Shown one piece after another: positions 20,382-30,163 of a stretch of DNA of 64,000 nt. The notes under the pieces are model-generated. The model worked only from the letters and a program-made list of their open reading frames with translations, did not search any database and was not told the origin of the DNA. The DNA lies in assembly GCA_025153775.1 (NCBI GenBank), contig JAOALC010000003.1:248001-312000 (forward strand). The letters run 5' to 3'. The DNA comes from SAR92 clade bacterium H231 (lineage in GTDB: Bacteria > Pseudomonadota > Gammaproteobacteria > Pseudomonadales > Porticoccaceae). The first letter of the stretch is position 1; the number at the start of each line of letters is the position of its first letter. The translations under genes were made by a program, and so were the position numbers.

Positions 20382-21188
20382 ATGGCAGATCAGGTAGACA
20401 GTGATATTTTACTCAGTGAAACATCAGAGGGTATTCTAAGGCTGACATTAAATGACCAGAAGCGTCGCAATGCACTCTCTGAAACTATGTTGGCGCAGCT
20501 GTCTGACACCTTTGCCCAGGCGGCTCTCGACCCCGCAGTGCGGGTAATAGTGTTAGCCGCTAATGGCCCCGCCTTCTGTGCAGGCCACGATCTCAAAGAA
20601 ATTACTGCAGCCAGGTCTGGAAAAGATAACGGCAAGGCTTATTTTGAAGCGCTGTTTGCTACCTGTGCCTCTCTAATGCAACTTATTGTGCGCAATCCCA
20701 AGCCGGTGATTGCAGAGGTGACCGGTGTGGCCACGGCGGCGGGCTGTCAGTTAGTCGCCAGCTGTGATCTGGCTATGGCTGCAGACTCAGCGCTGTTTGC
20801 TACGCCCGGGGTCAATATAGGCCTCTTCTGTTCAACTCCTATGGTGGCCCTGTCACGCAATGTCGCCAATAAGCAGGCTATGGAAATGTTATTGACCGGA
20901 GATATGATCAGTGCACAAAAAGCGCAGCAAATTGGTTTAATTAATCAGGCTATCAGCCCTGAGGAGTTAACTGAACAAACCATGGCTATGGCAACCAAAA
21001 TTGCTGCCAAGTCGACCATGACCATTGCTATGGGCAAGCGAGCATTTTATGAGCAGGCAGAGATGCCATTGGAAGACGCCTATAACTATGCTTCTCAGGT
21101 GATGGTGGATAATATGCTTAAGCATGATGCTGAAGAGGGCATAGGCGCCTTTATCGGAAAGCGTTCACCAGAATGGCAAGATAGATAG
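20382..21188 (+). CDS. Crotonase-fold protein, ECHDC3-like, lacking both catalytic glutamates
   Basis: A 268-residue enoyl-CoA hydratase/isomerase-fold protein. The oxyanion-hole motif FCAGHDL (65-71) and GVATAAGCQLVASCDLA are present. However, the positions of the two hydratase glutamates are Gln123 (GCQL instead of GCEL) and Gly143 (TPG instead of PEI). Together with GLFCSTPMVALSRNV, this pattern matches the ECHDC3 subgroup, whose reaction is not settled. It is therefore unlikely to be a standard enoyl-CoA hydratase or a DmdD methylthioacryloyl-CoA hydratase. It lies 8 bases before the acyl-CoA ligase gene. Confidence 0.85.
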   Translation: MADQVDSDILLSETSEGILRLTLNDQKRRNALSETMLAQLSDTFAQAALDPAVRVIVLAANGPAFCAGHDLKEITAARSGKDNGKAYFEALFATCASLMQLIVRNPKPVIAEVTGVATAAGCQLVASCDLAMAADSALFATPGVNIGLFCSTPMVALSRNVANKQAMEMLLTGDMISAQKAQQIGLINQAISPEELTEQTMAMATKIAAKSTMTIAMGKRAFYEQAEMPLEDAYNYASQVMVDNMLKHDAEEGIGAFIGKRSPEWQDR

Positions 21189-21196
21189 TACAGGCT

Positions 21197-22840
21197 ATGC
21201 CCAGCATCTATGATCTTGACCTCGACCAACAGCAGGCTAATTATCAGCCCCTGACGCCGCTGGCATTTTTAGAGCGCGCCGCCGCGGTGTTCCCCGACCA
21301 CACAGCAGTGATTTATGGTGAGCTGCAAATAAACTACCGGGATTTTTATCGTCGCTGCCGACAGTTTGCCTCGGTTTTAGCGGCCCGTGGAATTGGCCGT
21401 GGCGACACAGTATCAGTGATGCTGGCCAATACTCCGGCCATGCTGGAAGCCCATTATGCGATCCCTATGTGCGGTGCTGTATTGCACAGCATGAACACCA
21501 GGCTGGATGCTGGGGTGATTGCCTTCCAGTTGGACCATGCAGAGTCGCAGGTATTGATTACAGATACCGGATTTTCCGCGACCATGGAAGAAGCCCTGAG
21601 GCTGGCCAGTGTTGAGCCTCTGGTTATCGATTATCAGGATGCAGTTTTTCCGCAGACCGGCGAACGGCTGGGTAGCCATGACTACGAAACTTTACTGGCT
21701 GCAGGTGATGCAGACTTTGCCTGGTTGATGCCTGAGTCTGAGTGGGATGCTATTGCCCTAAATTATACCTCGGGCACCACAGGCGATCCCAAAGGCGTGG
21801 TGTATCACCATCGTGGCGCCTGCCTACTGGCCCAGGGTAATGCGATCACAGCCTGCATACCCAAACATGCGGTCTATCTCTGGACCCTGCCTATGTTCCA
21901 CTGCAATGGCTGGTGTTTCCCCTGGACCCTATCCGCGGTCAATGGCACCCATATCTGTCTGCGCGAGGTTCGCGCTGATGCTATCTGGGCGGCGCTGGCA
22001 GACCATCAGGTTACCCATCTCTGCGGTGCGCCAGTGGTTATGTCGACTATTCTGACTGCTGAAGCAGCACAAAAGCGACCACTGCCCCAGCCTGTGGAGT
22101 TCTTCACTGCTGCCGCGCCGCCACCAGAATCTGTGCTCTCAGATATGCGTGAGGCCGGATTTAATGTCACTCATCTCTATGGCTTGACCGAAGTCTATGG
22201 CCCTGCTGTGGTCAATGATTGGCATGCCGACTGGGATCTGTTGCCTGCCCCAGAGCAGGCGGCATTAAAAGCTCGCCAGGGGGTGCGCTATCAGGCTCTC
22301 GAAGCGCTGGATGTGCTCGACCCAGAAACCATGATTCCCGTGCCCAGGGATGGGGAAACATTGGGCGAGGTAATGTTCCGCGGCAATGTGGTGATGAAGG
22401 GCTACCTTAAGAATAAGCAGGCTACAGACAAGGCATTTGCCGGGGGCTGGTTCCACTCTGGAGATCTGGCTGTGGTCTATCCCGATGGCTATATACAGCT
22501 AAAGGATCGCTCCAAAGATATTATTATTTCCGGGGGCGAGAATATTTCCTCTATTGAAATTGAGGAGGTGCTGCACAAGCATCCTCAGGTCGCCGCCGCC
22601 GCTGTGGTGGCCATGCCCCATGTTAAATGGGGTGAAACCCCCTGTGCCTTTATTGAATTGGTGGCTGGAACAGAGGCGACGGCAGACGATTTGACCCAGT
22701 GGTGTAAACAGCATCTGGCCAGTTTTAAGGTGCCCCGCCAATTTGTGTTTGAGAATATAGTTAAAACCTCTACAGGTAAGGTACAGAAGTTTATACTTCG
22801 CCAGCAGGCAGAAAAATTAGCTGGGGAGCAGAATTTTTGA
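21197..22840 (+). CDS. Acyl-CoA synthetase (AMP-forming), DmdB-like candidate
   Basis: A 547-residue adenylate-forming ligase that activates a carboxylate to its CoA thioester. The ATP loop YTSGTTGDPKGVVYHH lies near residue 195, the LYGLTEVYGP adenylate motif near 325, the hinge region YIQLKDRSKDIIISGGENIS near 435, and the catalytic lysine region TSTGKVQKF near 530. It belongs to the short/medium-chain group that includes 3-methylmercaptopropionate-CoA ligase (DmdB), the second enzyme of DMSP demethylation. The neighbour supports that reading, but sequence alone cannot set the substrate. It overlaps djlA by four bases. Confidence 0.85.
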   Translation: MPSIYDLDLDQQQANYQPLTPLAFLERAAAVFPDHTAVIYGELQINYRDFYRRCRQFASVLAARGIGRGDTVSVMLANTPAMLEAHYAIPMCGAVLHSMNTRLDAGVIAFQLDHAESQVLITDTGFSATMEEALRLASVEPLVIDYQDAVFPQTGERLGSHDYETLLAAGDADFAWLMPESEWDAIALNYTSGTTGDPKGVVYHHRGACLLAQGNAITACIPKHAVYLWTLPMFHCNGWCFPWTLSAVNGTHICLREVRADAIWAALADHQVTHLCGAPVVMSTILTAEAAQKRPLPQPVEFFTAAAPPPESVLSDMREAGFNVTHLYGLTEVYGPAVVNDWHADWDLLPAPEQAALKARQGVRYQALEALDVLDPETMIPVPRDGETLGEVMFRGNVVMKGYLKNKQATDKAFAGGWFHSGDLAVVYPDGYIQLKDRSKDIIISGGENISSIEIEEVLHKHPQVAAAAVVAMPHVKWGETPCAFIELVAGTEATADDLTQWCKQHLASFKVPRQFVFENIVKTSTGKVQKFILRQQAEKLAGEQNF

Positions 22841-23628
22841 ATACAGGCAAAATTATTGGTGGGCTGGTGGGATTTATGGTGGCGGGCCCCTTCACAGCGC
22901 TGTTGGGCCTGTTTATAGGTCATCAATTCGATAAAGGCCTGGGTGGCGCGCTCAGACCCATGTCTGCCCAAGAGCAGGAGCTTGTTCGCACCACATATTT
23001 CGAGACATTATTTAGCCTGCTTGGTCATTTAGCCAAATCCGATGGCCTTATATCTAAGGTTGAGATTGCCCAAGCCGAGTCTCTGATGGGCAATATGGGG
23101 CTGGATACCAGTAGCCGCCGCGCTGCTATTGAGCTATTTCAGCAGGGTAGTAAAGCTGAGTTTTCCATTGATCAGACCATGGCCACATTTAATAGGGTCT
23201 GTGGCCGTCAGAATAATCTCAAGCGCTCTCTACTGAATTATCTGCTGGCGTTGGCCATGGCTGATGGTGAGCTGCACCCGGCAGAGCAGGATGTGCTGCA
23301 AATCGTGGCCAAACACCTGGGTTTTTCCGCGTCTCTGTTTAAAAAGTTTATTGAAATGGTTAAGGCCCAGTCCCAGTTTAGGGACTCGGGCTACCAGCCC
23401 CAGGGTCCCAATACTCAGGGCCAACTGGATGCTGCCTACACTGCTCTGGGAGTTAAGGCGTCCAATACAGATGGGCAAATCAAAAAGGCCTACCGAAAAT
23501 TAATCAGTGAAAACCATCCAGATAAATTGATTGGCCAGGGTATGCCTGAGGATATGGTCAAGTTGGCAACCGAGCGCACCCAGAAAATTCAAACCGCCTA
23601 TGACTGTGTGGTTGCTCACCGAAAATAA
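22837..23628 (+). CDS. djlA: DjlA-type membrane-anchored J-domain co-chaperone
   Basis: The 263-residue protein starts with one membrane segment rich in glycine (GKIIGGLVGFMVAGPFTALL, from residue 4). A TerB-like helical domain (about 50-175) and a C-terminal J domain with the HPD motif in ENHPDKLIGQGMP follow, the architecture of E. coli DjlA. DjlA stimulates DnaK at the inner membrane. The start is a TTG overlapping the ligase stop (TTGA), behind GGGGAG. Overlap with the ligase gene suggests shared transcription even though the function looks unrelated. Confidence 0.9.
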   Translation: MNTGKIIGGLVGFMVAGPFTALLGLFIGHQFDKGLGGALRPMSAQEQELVRTTYFETLFSLLGHLAKSDGLISKVEIAQAESLMGNMGLDTSSRRAAIELFQQGSKAEFSIDQTMATFNRVCGRQNNLKRSLLNYLLALAMADGELHPAEQDVLQIVAKHLGFSASLFKKFIEMVKAQSQFRDSGYQPQGPNTQGQLDAAYTALGVKASNTDGQIKKAYRKLISENHPDKLIGQGMPEDMVKLATERTQKIQTAYDCVVAHRK

Positions 23629-23653
23629 AAATCGTTTGTTTGTCACTGTGTTG

Positions 23654-23682
23654 TTGACCTTGCAGGGCCCTCTACCTATAAT
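23654..23682 (+). promoter_or_regulatory. Strong sigma-70 promoter of metY (stringent type)
   Basis: TTGACC (23654-23659) and a perfect TATAAT (23677-23682) are spaced by 17 bases and followed by a GC-rich discriminator (GCGCGTCC), typical of stringently controlled stable-RNA promoters. The initiator tRNA begins 50 bases downstream. Confidence 0.88.
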
Positions 23683-23731
23683 GCGCGTCCTCTCAAAGAG
23701 GGCGGTTTTAAGGTTTAAATCGCTGTGTCGG

Positions 23732-23808
<77 letters not shown>

Positions 23809-23976
23809 ATTTTCACAGTTCAACTTGATGTGAAAACTTCTGACACTAAAGGTGATGTACTTGCAGTATTTTTTGTCTATGCTTGCATTACTAAGTAGAA
23901 AAAGGAGCCCCTGATAAGCTTGTTTTGATTCAGGTTTCTACTATGAAAATTCGCGTCGGGTCCGGCGCAAATCGAG

Positions 23977-24000
23977 GAGCCCCATTTTGGGGCTTTTCTT
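23977..24000 (+). terminator. First of two tandem terminators between metY and rimP
   Basis: AGCCCC (23978-23983) pairs with GGGGCT (23989-23994) around ATTTT, followed by TTTCTT. It probably trims or attenuates the metY transcript before rimP. Confidence 0.75.
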
Positions 24001-24009
24001 TAGCAGTTG

Positions 24010-24040
24010 AAAAAATGGGCCCTTGGCCCATTTTTTGTTT
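24010..24040 (+). terminator. Second tandem terminator, 13 bases before the rimP ribosome-binding region
   Basis: A 12-bp perfect stem (24010-24021 with 24025-24036) has a three-base loop and a T-rich tail. The rimP ribosome-binding site GGAG lies just after it. Partial termination with NusA-dependent read-through would fit an autoregulated nusA operon; that is inference. Confidence 0.8.
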
Positions 24041-24053
24041 GTAGGAGTTACCC

Positions 24054-24512
24054 ATGGCTGTTGCCGATATAAAATTAAAACAGCTGTTACAGCCAGTAGT
24101 CGAAGCTTTGGGTTGCGAGCTCTGGGGCCTGGAGTTGCAGGCTGGTGGCAAGACTAAGCTGCTGCGCATTTTTATAGATCGCGCAGAAGAGGGTGTAGGT
24201 ATCGAAGACTGTGAGCGAGTGAGTCGTCAGTCGAGTGCGGTGCTGGATGTAGAGGATGTTATTAATGGTGAGTACATATTAGAAGTGTCCTCGCCAGGTA
24301 TGGATAGGCCTCTGTACGAGCTCAGTCAGTATGAGCAGTACATAGGCGAAGATATTTCGTTGCGTCTAAGGTTTCCCTATGAGGGAAGGCGTAATTTTAA
24401 AGGTCGGCTTACAGGAGTCGACGGTGACGAAATTATAGTGGTGGCAACAGATCATGAGTTTCTGTTTCCGGTTGAAGGCATAGAGAAGGCTAACGTGGTT
24501 CCTCGCTTCTGA
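24054..24512 (+). CDS. rimP: Ribosome maturation factor RimP
   Basis: RimP is needed for efficient 30S subunit assembly. The 152-residue protein has the two-domain layout, with LGCELWGLELQAGGKTKLLR followed by FIDRAEEGVGIEDCERVSRQ in the N-terminal alpha/beta domain, then the VSSPGMDRPLYE link to the C-terminal SH3-like domain. It is the first protein gene of the rimP-nusA-infB-rbfA-truB-rpsO-pnp block, 19 bases before nusA. Confidence 0.96.
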   Translation: MAVADIKLKQLLQPVVEALGCELWGLELQAGGKTKLLRIFIDRAEEGVGIEDCERVSRQSSAVLDVEDVINGEYILEVSSPGMDRPLYELSQYEQYIGEDISLRLRFPYEGRRNFKGRLTGVDGDEIIVVATDHEFLFPVEGIEKANVVPRF

Positions 24513-24531
24513 GGCATGTGGAGTTTGAACA

Positions 24532-26028
24532 ATGAGTAAAGAAATTTTAATGGTTGCTGAAGCTGTATCCAACGAGAAAGGCGTGGATCAGGGTATTATT
24601 TTTGAAGCAATTGAGCAGGCACTGGCTATGGCCACCAAGAAGCGCTACGAAGAGGGCGCTAATATTCGCGTGGTGATTGATCGCGAGACAGGTGACTATC
24701 AGTCATTCCGCTGGTGGGATGTGGTCGCCGACGACCAGATGGCCGAGCTGGGCACCCAGTTCACCACTGAAGAAGCAATTGAGCAGGACCCGACGCTAGT
24801 GGTTGGTGACACCTACGAAGAGACCGTTGAGAATATTGCCTTTGGCCGCATTGCAGCGCAAACCGCCAAGCAGGTGATTGTGCAGCGGGTTAAAGATGCT
24901 GAACGGGAACTGATTATTAATCGTTTCCGTCACCGTGTTGGCGAGCTGCTCAGCGGCACCGTCAAAAAAGTGACCCGCGACCACATAGTTGTAGACTTTG
25001 GCGAAAACGCTGAGGGTATGCTGCCCCGTGAAGAGTTAGTGGGCCGTGAAATCTTCCGCATCAATGATCGCACCAGGGTGATATTGACAGCTATCCGCGA
25101 AGAGACTCGCGGTCCACAGCTGCTGGTTTCCCGTGCAGCGCCAGAGATGCTGATTCAGTTATTCCAGATCGAAGTGCCGGAAATTGCTGAAGGAATTATC
25201 GAAATTAAAGGTGCCGCCCGCGATCCGGGGCAGCGCGCCAAAATCGCAGTAAAGAGTAAAGACGCCCGTATCGACCCGGTTGGAGCCTGTGTGGGTATGC
25301 GCGGAGCGCGAGTTCAGGCAGTCTCTAACGACCTGGATGATGAGCGTGTTGATATTGTGCTCTGGGACGATAACCCGGCCCAGCTGGTAATCAATGCCAT
25401 GGCGCCCGCAGAGGTTGAGTCCATTGTTGTCGATGAAGACAGCAACACCATGGATGTAGCCGTCAATGATGAAAACCTGGCCCAGGCAATTGGCAAAGGC
25501 GGACAGAATGTACGTCTGGCCTCTGAGCTGACCGGCTGGAATATCAATGTTATGACCATTGAAGATGCCCAGCAGAAGCATGATGATGAATCATCAAACT
25601 TTGTTGAGAGTCTGATGACCGCACTGGACGTAGATGAAGATGTTGCTGTTGTTCTGGTTGAAGAAGGTTTTACCAGCATTGAAGAAGTTGCCTATGTTCC
25701 CCTAGAGGAGATGAGTGCAATCGAAGGCTTTGATGAGGATATTGCTGAAGAGCTGCGCGCTCGAGCTAAAGATGCTCTTTTAACCATGGCCCTGGCCAGC
25801 GAAGAGCAGCTATCCAATGTGCAGCCCGCCGAGGACCTTCTGACTATGGAAGGTATGGATTCGGAACTGGCATACAAGCTGACCGCAAAGAACATTATTA
25901 CCATGGAAGATCTGGCTGAGCAGGCTGTAGATGATCTGATGGATGTAGATGGTATGGATGAAGAGAAAGCAGCAGCATTGATCATGACTGCTCGTGCACC
26001 TTGGTTTGCAGAAGAGCAAGGCGAGTAA
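24532..26028 (+). CDS. nusA: Transcription termination/antitermination factor NusA
   Basis: NusA binds RNA polymerase and modulates pausing, termination and rRNA antitermination. At 498 residues it has an N-terminal polymerase-binding domain (1-130), an S1 domain (about 135-200), two KH domains (about 200-345, with AIGKGGQNVRLASELTGW) and two C-terminal acidic repeats (about 360-495) as in E. coli. In E. coli NusA autoregulates this operon through termination upstream, and tandem terminators upstream of rimP here would suit the same control. Confidence 0.97.
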   Translation: MSKEILMVAEAVSNEKGVDQGIIFEAIEQALAMATKKRYEEGANIRVVIDRETGDYQSFRWWDVVADDQMAELGTQFTTEEAIEQDPTLVVGDTYEETVENIAFGRIAAQTAKQVIVQRVKDAERELIINRFRHRVGELLSGTVKKVTRDHIVVDFGENAEGMLPREELVGREIFRINDRTRVILTAIREETRGPQLLVSRAAPEMLIQLFQIEVPEIAEGIIEIKGAARDPGQRAKIAVKSKDARIDPVGACVGMRGARVQAVSNDLDDERVDIVLWDDNPAQLVINAMAPAEVESIVVDEDSNTMDVAVNDENLAQAIGKGGQNVRLASELTGWNINVMTIEDAQQKHDDESSNFVESLMTALDVDEDVAVVLVEEGFTSIEEVAYVPLEEMSAIEGFDEDIAEELRARAKDALLTMALASEEQLSNVQPAEDLLTMEGMDSELAYKLTAKNIITMEDLAEQAVDDLMDVDGMDEEKAAALIMTARAPWFAEEQGE

Positions 26029-26056
26029 TTAGTCGAGCGGTACTAGAGGAAAAATA

Positions 26057-28720
26057 ATGGCTGAAGTTACAGTAAGTGAACTGGCAAAAACCGTAGGCGC
26101 ATCTGTCGATCGTTTGCTAATGCAAATGAAAGAGGCTGGGCTGAGCCACGGCTCCGCCGATGCGACCGTCTCCGATGAAGAAAAGCAAACACTGCTGGCC
26201 TATCTGAAGAGCCTCCACGGAGCAAGCTCTGCAGAGCCAAAGAAAATCACATTGCGGCGCAAGACTGTCAGTACATTGAAATCTGGCAATCGCAAAACCG
26301 TTAATATTGAAGTGCGTAAAAAGCGCACCTATATCAAGCGCAGCGACGAGGAGTTAGAGACTCAGGCTGCAGCGGAAGCCGAAGAAAAAACGCGCCTTGA
26401 AGAAGAGGCCGCAGCCGCGGCACTGGCAGCAGCTGAAGCAGCTGAGGCCGCCGAAGCAGCCGAGCCCACAGAACAGGAAGCCCCAGCAGAAGAGGCCAGC
26501 CCTGAGCGCAAGCTAGTCAAAAGCTCAGGTATTGACGATATAGAAGAGAGACGTCAGACCGCTATTCAAAATCGCCGCAAGGCAGAGGTTGAAGCCAAGG
26601 CTGCGGCTGAGGAAGCAGCCAAGGCCAAGCTGGAAGAAGAGGTCCGCAAAGCAGCAGAGGCAGCCTCTGCCCTTGAGACAGGTGAAGCCAAAAAAGCCGC
26701 TAAGCCTACCAAGACCATGCCAGCCTCCGAGCCCGTGCACGATAAGGGTCGCCGCCATGGTAAGCCCGTCGATGATGATGACGATAAGCCGGGCAAGAAA
26801 ACAATTAAAAAGACTCTAGGCAAAGGTGGCAAAAAGAAAGGTCGCCTGCAGCTGGACGATGGCTTAGATGAGCGCGGCAGAAAAGGTCGCCTGCGCACCA
26901 GCTCTGTGGTTCTTAAAGTCGATAACAAGCATACCTTCCAGAAACCAGTAGAGAAGAAAGTGCTGGAAGTCGCAGTTCCCGATGAACTCACCGTGGGCCA
27001 ACTAGCGCAGAGCATGGCCATTAAATCTGGTGCTGTGGTCAAAGAGCTGATGAAACTGGGCGTAATGGCCAACATCAATCAGGTTATTGACCAAGAGACC
27101 GCCTTCCTGGTAATTGAAGAGCTTGGACACACTGGAGTTGCCGCTCAGGATGAAACCGTAGAAGACGAGCTAGCCAAAGAATTTGAAAACATTAAGTCTG
27201 AGGGTGATGAAGCTCCTCGAGCTCCTATTGTCACAGTGATGGGCCATGTAGACCATGGTAAGACTTCACTGCTGGACTATATTAGAGAGTCAAGGGTTGC
27301 CTCTGGCGAAGCCGGTGGTATTACCCAGCATATTGGTGCCTACCATGTGGACACGCCCAAAGGCATGGTCACATTCCTGGATACTCCCGGACACGCCGCC
27401 TTTACCGCAATGCGTGCCCGTGGTGCCCAGAGTACCGATGTGGTGATTCTGGTGGTCGCCGCCGATGATGGCGTGATGCCGCAGACTGAAGAGGCGATTC
27501 AACACGCGCGCGCTGCTGGTGTGCCCATTGTTATTGCCATTAACAAAATGGATAAAGAGGGTGCTGACCCAGAGCGTGTCACCACCGAATTAGCAGCTAA
27601 AGATGTTATTCCAGAAGAATGGGGCGGCGATACTCAGTTTATTAAAGTATCCGCCCAAACTGGTGAAGGCATTGACGATCTGTTAGAAGCTGTGTTGCTG
27701 CAGTCTGAGCTACTTGAGCTTACAGCACCGGTTGATGTCCCAGCTCGCGGTGTCATTGTAGAATCTCGCGTTGATAAAGGTCGTGGTGTTGTGGCCACAG
27801 CACTGGTTCAGCAGGGAACATTGCGCAAAGGCGACTTTATGCTAGCCGGTGAGAGCGTGGGTAAAATTCGCGCTATGACCGACGAAGCCAAGAAGCCGAC
27901 TACCGAAGCTGGTCCGTCCATTCCTGTAGAGATACTGGGACTGGATGAGACCCCCAATGCGGGCGATGAGTTTTTTGTGGTTGCCGATGAGCGCAAGGCC
28001 AAAGAAATTGCCGAGTTGCGCACCAATAAAGCACGTCATGAGCGCATGTCGCGTCAGCAGGCCGCCAAGCTAGAAAATATGTTTACCGATATGGGTGTAG
28101 AGCAGGTCAACAAGCTCAACCTTATTGTTAAGACCGATGTGCGCGGCTCTCTTGAAGCTATTAATAGTGCACTGCACGATTTTGCTACCGACGAGGTTGC
28201 TGTAGATATTGTTGCTTCCGGTGTGGGTGGCATTACCGAATCCGATATCAACCTGGCGCTGACAACTGGCGCTATTGTGCTGGGCTTTAATGTGCGTGCT
28301 GGCGGATCTGCCCGTGCCCTGGCTGAGAAAGAAGAGGTTGAAGTACGCTACTACAGCGTAATCTACAACCTTCTCGACGAAGTTAAACAGGCGCTGTCTG
28401 GTATGTTGGCCCCTGAAACCCGCGAAGAAATTGTGGGTATCGCCGAAGTGCGCGACGTGTTCCGTTCACCCAAGTTTGGTGCAATTGCCGGCTGTATGGT
28501 TATTGAAGGTACTGTGTATCGCAACAAACCAATCCGTGTACTGCGCGACGATGTGGTTATCTATCAGGGCGAGCTGGAATCTCTGCGCCGCTTTAAAGAT
28601 GAGGCCGCGGATGTTCGCAACGGTATGGAATGTGGTATCGGCGTTAAGGATTACAACGATGTTAAAGCGGGCGATCTGATTGAAGTCTACGACGTCACTC
28701 AGGTAGAGCGCTCGCTGTAA
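26057..28720 (+). CDS. infB: Translation initiation factor IF-2
   Basis: IF-2 is the GTPase that brings fMet-tRNA to the 30S subunit. The 887-residue protein has a small N-terminal IF2N domain, a long low-complexity Ala/Glu/Lys linker (about residues 75-290), a second IF2N region near 310-360, the G domain ([12 protein letters not shown] near residue 395, [17 protein letters not shown]), then domains II-IV that bind the initiator. Alternative internal starts for IF-2 beta-type forms are known in relatives, and I cannot place one with confidence here. Confidence 0.97.
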   Translation: MAEVTVSELAKTVGASVDRLLMQMKEAGLSHGSADATVSDEEKQTLLAYLKSLHGASSAEPKKITLRRKTVSTLKSGNRKTVNIEVRKKRTYIKRSDEELETQAAAEAEEKTRLEEEAAAAALAAAEAAEAAEAAEPTEQEAPAEEASPERKLVKSSGIDDIEERRQTAIQNRRKAEVEAKAAAEEAAKAKLEEEVRKAAEAASALETGEAKKAAKPTKTMPASEPVHDKGRRHGKPVDDDDDKPGKKTIKKTLGKGGKKKGRLQLDDGLDERGRKGRLRTSSVVLKVDNKHTFQKPVEKKVLEVAVPDELTVGQLAQSMAIKSGAVVKELMKLGVMANINQVIDQETAFLVIEELGHTGVAAQDETVEDELAKEFENIKSEGDEAPRAPIVTVMGHVDHGKTSLLDYIRESRVASGEAGGITQHIGAYHVDTPKGMVTFLDTPGHAAFTAMRARGAQSTDVVILVVAADDGVMPQTEEAIQHARAAGVPIVIAINKMDKEGADPERVTTELAAKDVIPEEWGGDTQFIKVSAQTGEGIDDLLEAVLLQSELLELTAPVDVPARGVIVESRVDKGRGVVATALVQQGTLRKGDFMLAGESVGKIRAMTDEAKKPTTEAGPSIPVEILGLDETPNAGDEFFVVADERKAKEIAELRTNKARHERMSRQQAAKLENMFTDMGVEQVNKLNLIVKTDVRGSLEAINSALHDFATDEVAVDIVASGVGGITESDINLALTTGAIVLGFNVRAGGSARALAEKEEVEVRYYSVIYNLLDEVKQALSGMLAPETREEIVGIAEVRDVFRSPKFGAIAGCMVIEGTVYRNKPIRVLRDDVVIYQGELESLRRFKDEAADVRNGMECGIGVKDYNDVKAGDLIEVYDVTQVERSL

Positions 28721-28737
28721 CAGCGGTCAGGATATAG

Positions 28738-29133
28738 ATGCCAAGAGAATTTACCAGAGCTGAGCGAGTATCAGATGCTGTCCAACAGGAGTTGGCAGTG
28801 CTGATACGCGACAATGTGCGGGATCCCAGAGTGGGTATGCTCAGCGTGACAGATGTGGATATTAGTCGAGATCTGGCCTACGCAAAGATTCATATCAGCT
28901 TTGTGGGTGAGCGCAGTCAAGATGAAATTGATCAGGGTATTGGCGCGCTCAATGGCGCCTCTGGCTATTTGCGTAAACTGCTGGCCTCAAGTATCAAGCT
29001 GCGAATCACGCCTAAGTTAACCTTCTTTTTTGACGAGTCTGGCCGCCGTGGTCAGCATCTGTCTGCCCTAATTGATTTGGCTGTCTCTAAAGAGAGCCCT
29101 GTGGCAGAAGAGACTGACAGCGAGGAAAGCTAG
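28738..29133 (+). CDS. rbfA: 30S ribosome-binding factor RbfA
   Basis: RbfA acts in late 30S maturation and cold adaptation by binding near the 16S 5' helix. The 131-residue KH-like protein begins MPREFTRAERVSDAVQQELA and contains the RDPRVGMLSVTDVDISRDL motif. The acidic C-terminal tail after about residue 115 is typical. It lies 17 bases after infB and 2 bases before truB. Confidence 0.96.
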   Translation: MPREFTRAERVSDAVQQELAVLIRDNVRDPRVGMLSVTDVDISRDLAYAKIHISFVGERSQDEIDQGIGALNGASGYLRKLLASSIKLRITPKLTFFFDESGRRGQHLSALIDLAVSKESPVAEETDSEES

Positions 29134-29135
29134 AC

Positions 29136-30080
29136 TTGGCTCGCAGACGCAATCGCGGTCGTTCGATCAACGGTATATTCCTGCTCAACAAACCTCTGAG
29201 CCTCTCGTCCAATCAGGCATTACAGCGGGTGAAGAACCTATTTGATGCCAACAAGGCAGGGCATACAGGTGCGCTGGATCCACTGGCTACCGGAGTATTG
29301 CCGATCTGCTTGGGCGAAGCGACCAAATTTAGCCAGTTTCTGTTGGACTCCGACAAGCATTATCGCAGTACCTTTACTCTGGGCGTAGCCACAGAAACCG
29401 GTGATTGCGATGGCGATATTGTTGCAGAGGCAGATGCCTCAGGTCTAACCCAGGATCAAATCGAAACGGCTATAGACGCCTTTCGCGGTGATATCCAGCA
29501 GGTGCCATCCATGTATTCAGCACTGAAGCACAATGGTCAGCCCCTCTATAAGCTGGCGCGCCAGGGCATTGAAGTAGAGCGCGAAGCCAGAGATATTACT
29601 GTTTATAAGTACCAAATTCTCGATTTCCGCCCCGGCCCCCAGGCTGAGTTGGATGTAGAGGTTCATGTCAGCAAAGGCACCTATGTGCGCAGCCTGGCAG
29701 AGGATCTGGGAGTGGCACTAGGCTGTGGCGCTCATGTCAGTGCGTTGCACCGCCATATCGCCGGGCCTTTTACCCATGAAGAGACCTTGACGCTGCCAGA
29801 GCTAGAAAAAATCCGTGAAGGTTGCGAACAGCCGGCGGACCTAGACTATCTGCTCAAGCCCATGGATATAGCAGTTGCCGACAGAATGGCCGTGGAATTG
29901 AGTGAAATTGTGGCCGGATATTTCCAGCTGGGCCAGGAAGTAATGTCGACTCAGGCCTTTCGCAATGGACAAGAAGGCGATATAGTGCGCGTCTTTCGCG
30001 AGGGTGGCACTTTTTTAGGTGTTGGAACAGTTACCGAAGACGGTAAAGTAGCCCCGAAAAGATTGGTAGTTGAGAGCTAA
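29136..30080 (+). CDS. truB: tRNA pseudouridine-55 synthase TruB
   Basis: It makes the universal pseudouridine at position 55 of tRNA. The 314-residue protein has catalytic Asp48 in GHTGALDPLATG, the KPLSLSSNQALQ N-terminal motif, and a C-terminal PUA domain from about residue 245. The start is a TTG at 29136 behind GAGGAAAG, with no good in-frame ATG nearby. The family N-terminus (RGRSINGIFLLNKP) supports this start. Confidence 0.96.
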   Translation: MARRRNRGRSINGIFLLNKPLSLSSNQALQRVKNLFDANKAGHTGALDPLATGVLPICLGEATKFSQFLLDSDKHYRSTFTLGVATETGDCDGDIVAEADASGLTQDQIETAIDAFRGDIQQVPSMYSALKHNGQPLYKLARQGIEVEREARDITVYKYQILDFRPGPQAELDVEVHVSKGTYVRSLAEDLGVALGCGAHVSALHRHIAGPFTHEETLTLPELEKIREGCEQPADLDYLLKPMDIAVADRMAVELSEIVAGYFQLGQEVMSTQAFRNGQEGDIVRVFREGGTFLGVGTVTEDGKVAPKRLVVES

Positions 30081-30163
30081 CTTCCCAAAAATTTGTAATA
30101 GGTTGTCTGTAAATATGCGCGGGCAACCTGAATTTAACTAACCCGCATATTGGAGAAAGTATC

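Noticed and set aside
20382-21188. Calling this gene DmdD (methylthioacryloyl-CoA hydratase)
   Set aside because: Both catalytic glutamates of the hydratase family are absent and the motifs match the ECHDC3 group.
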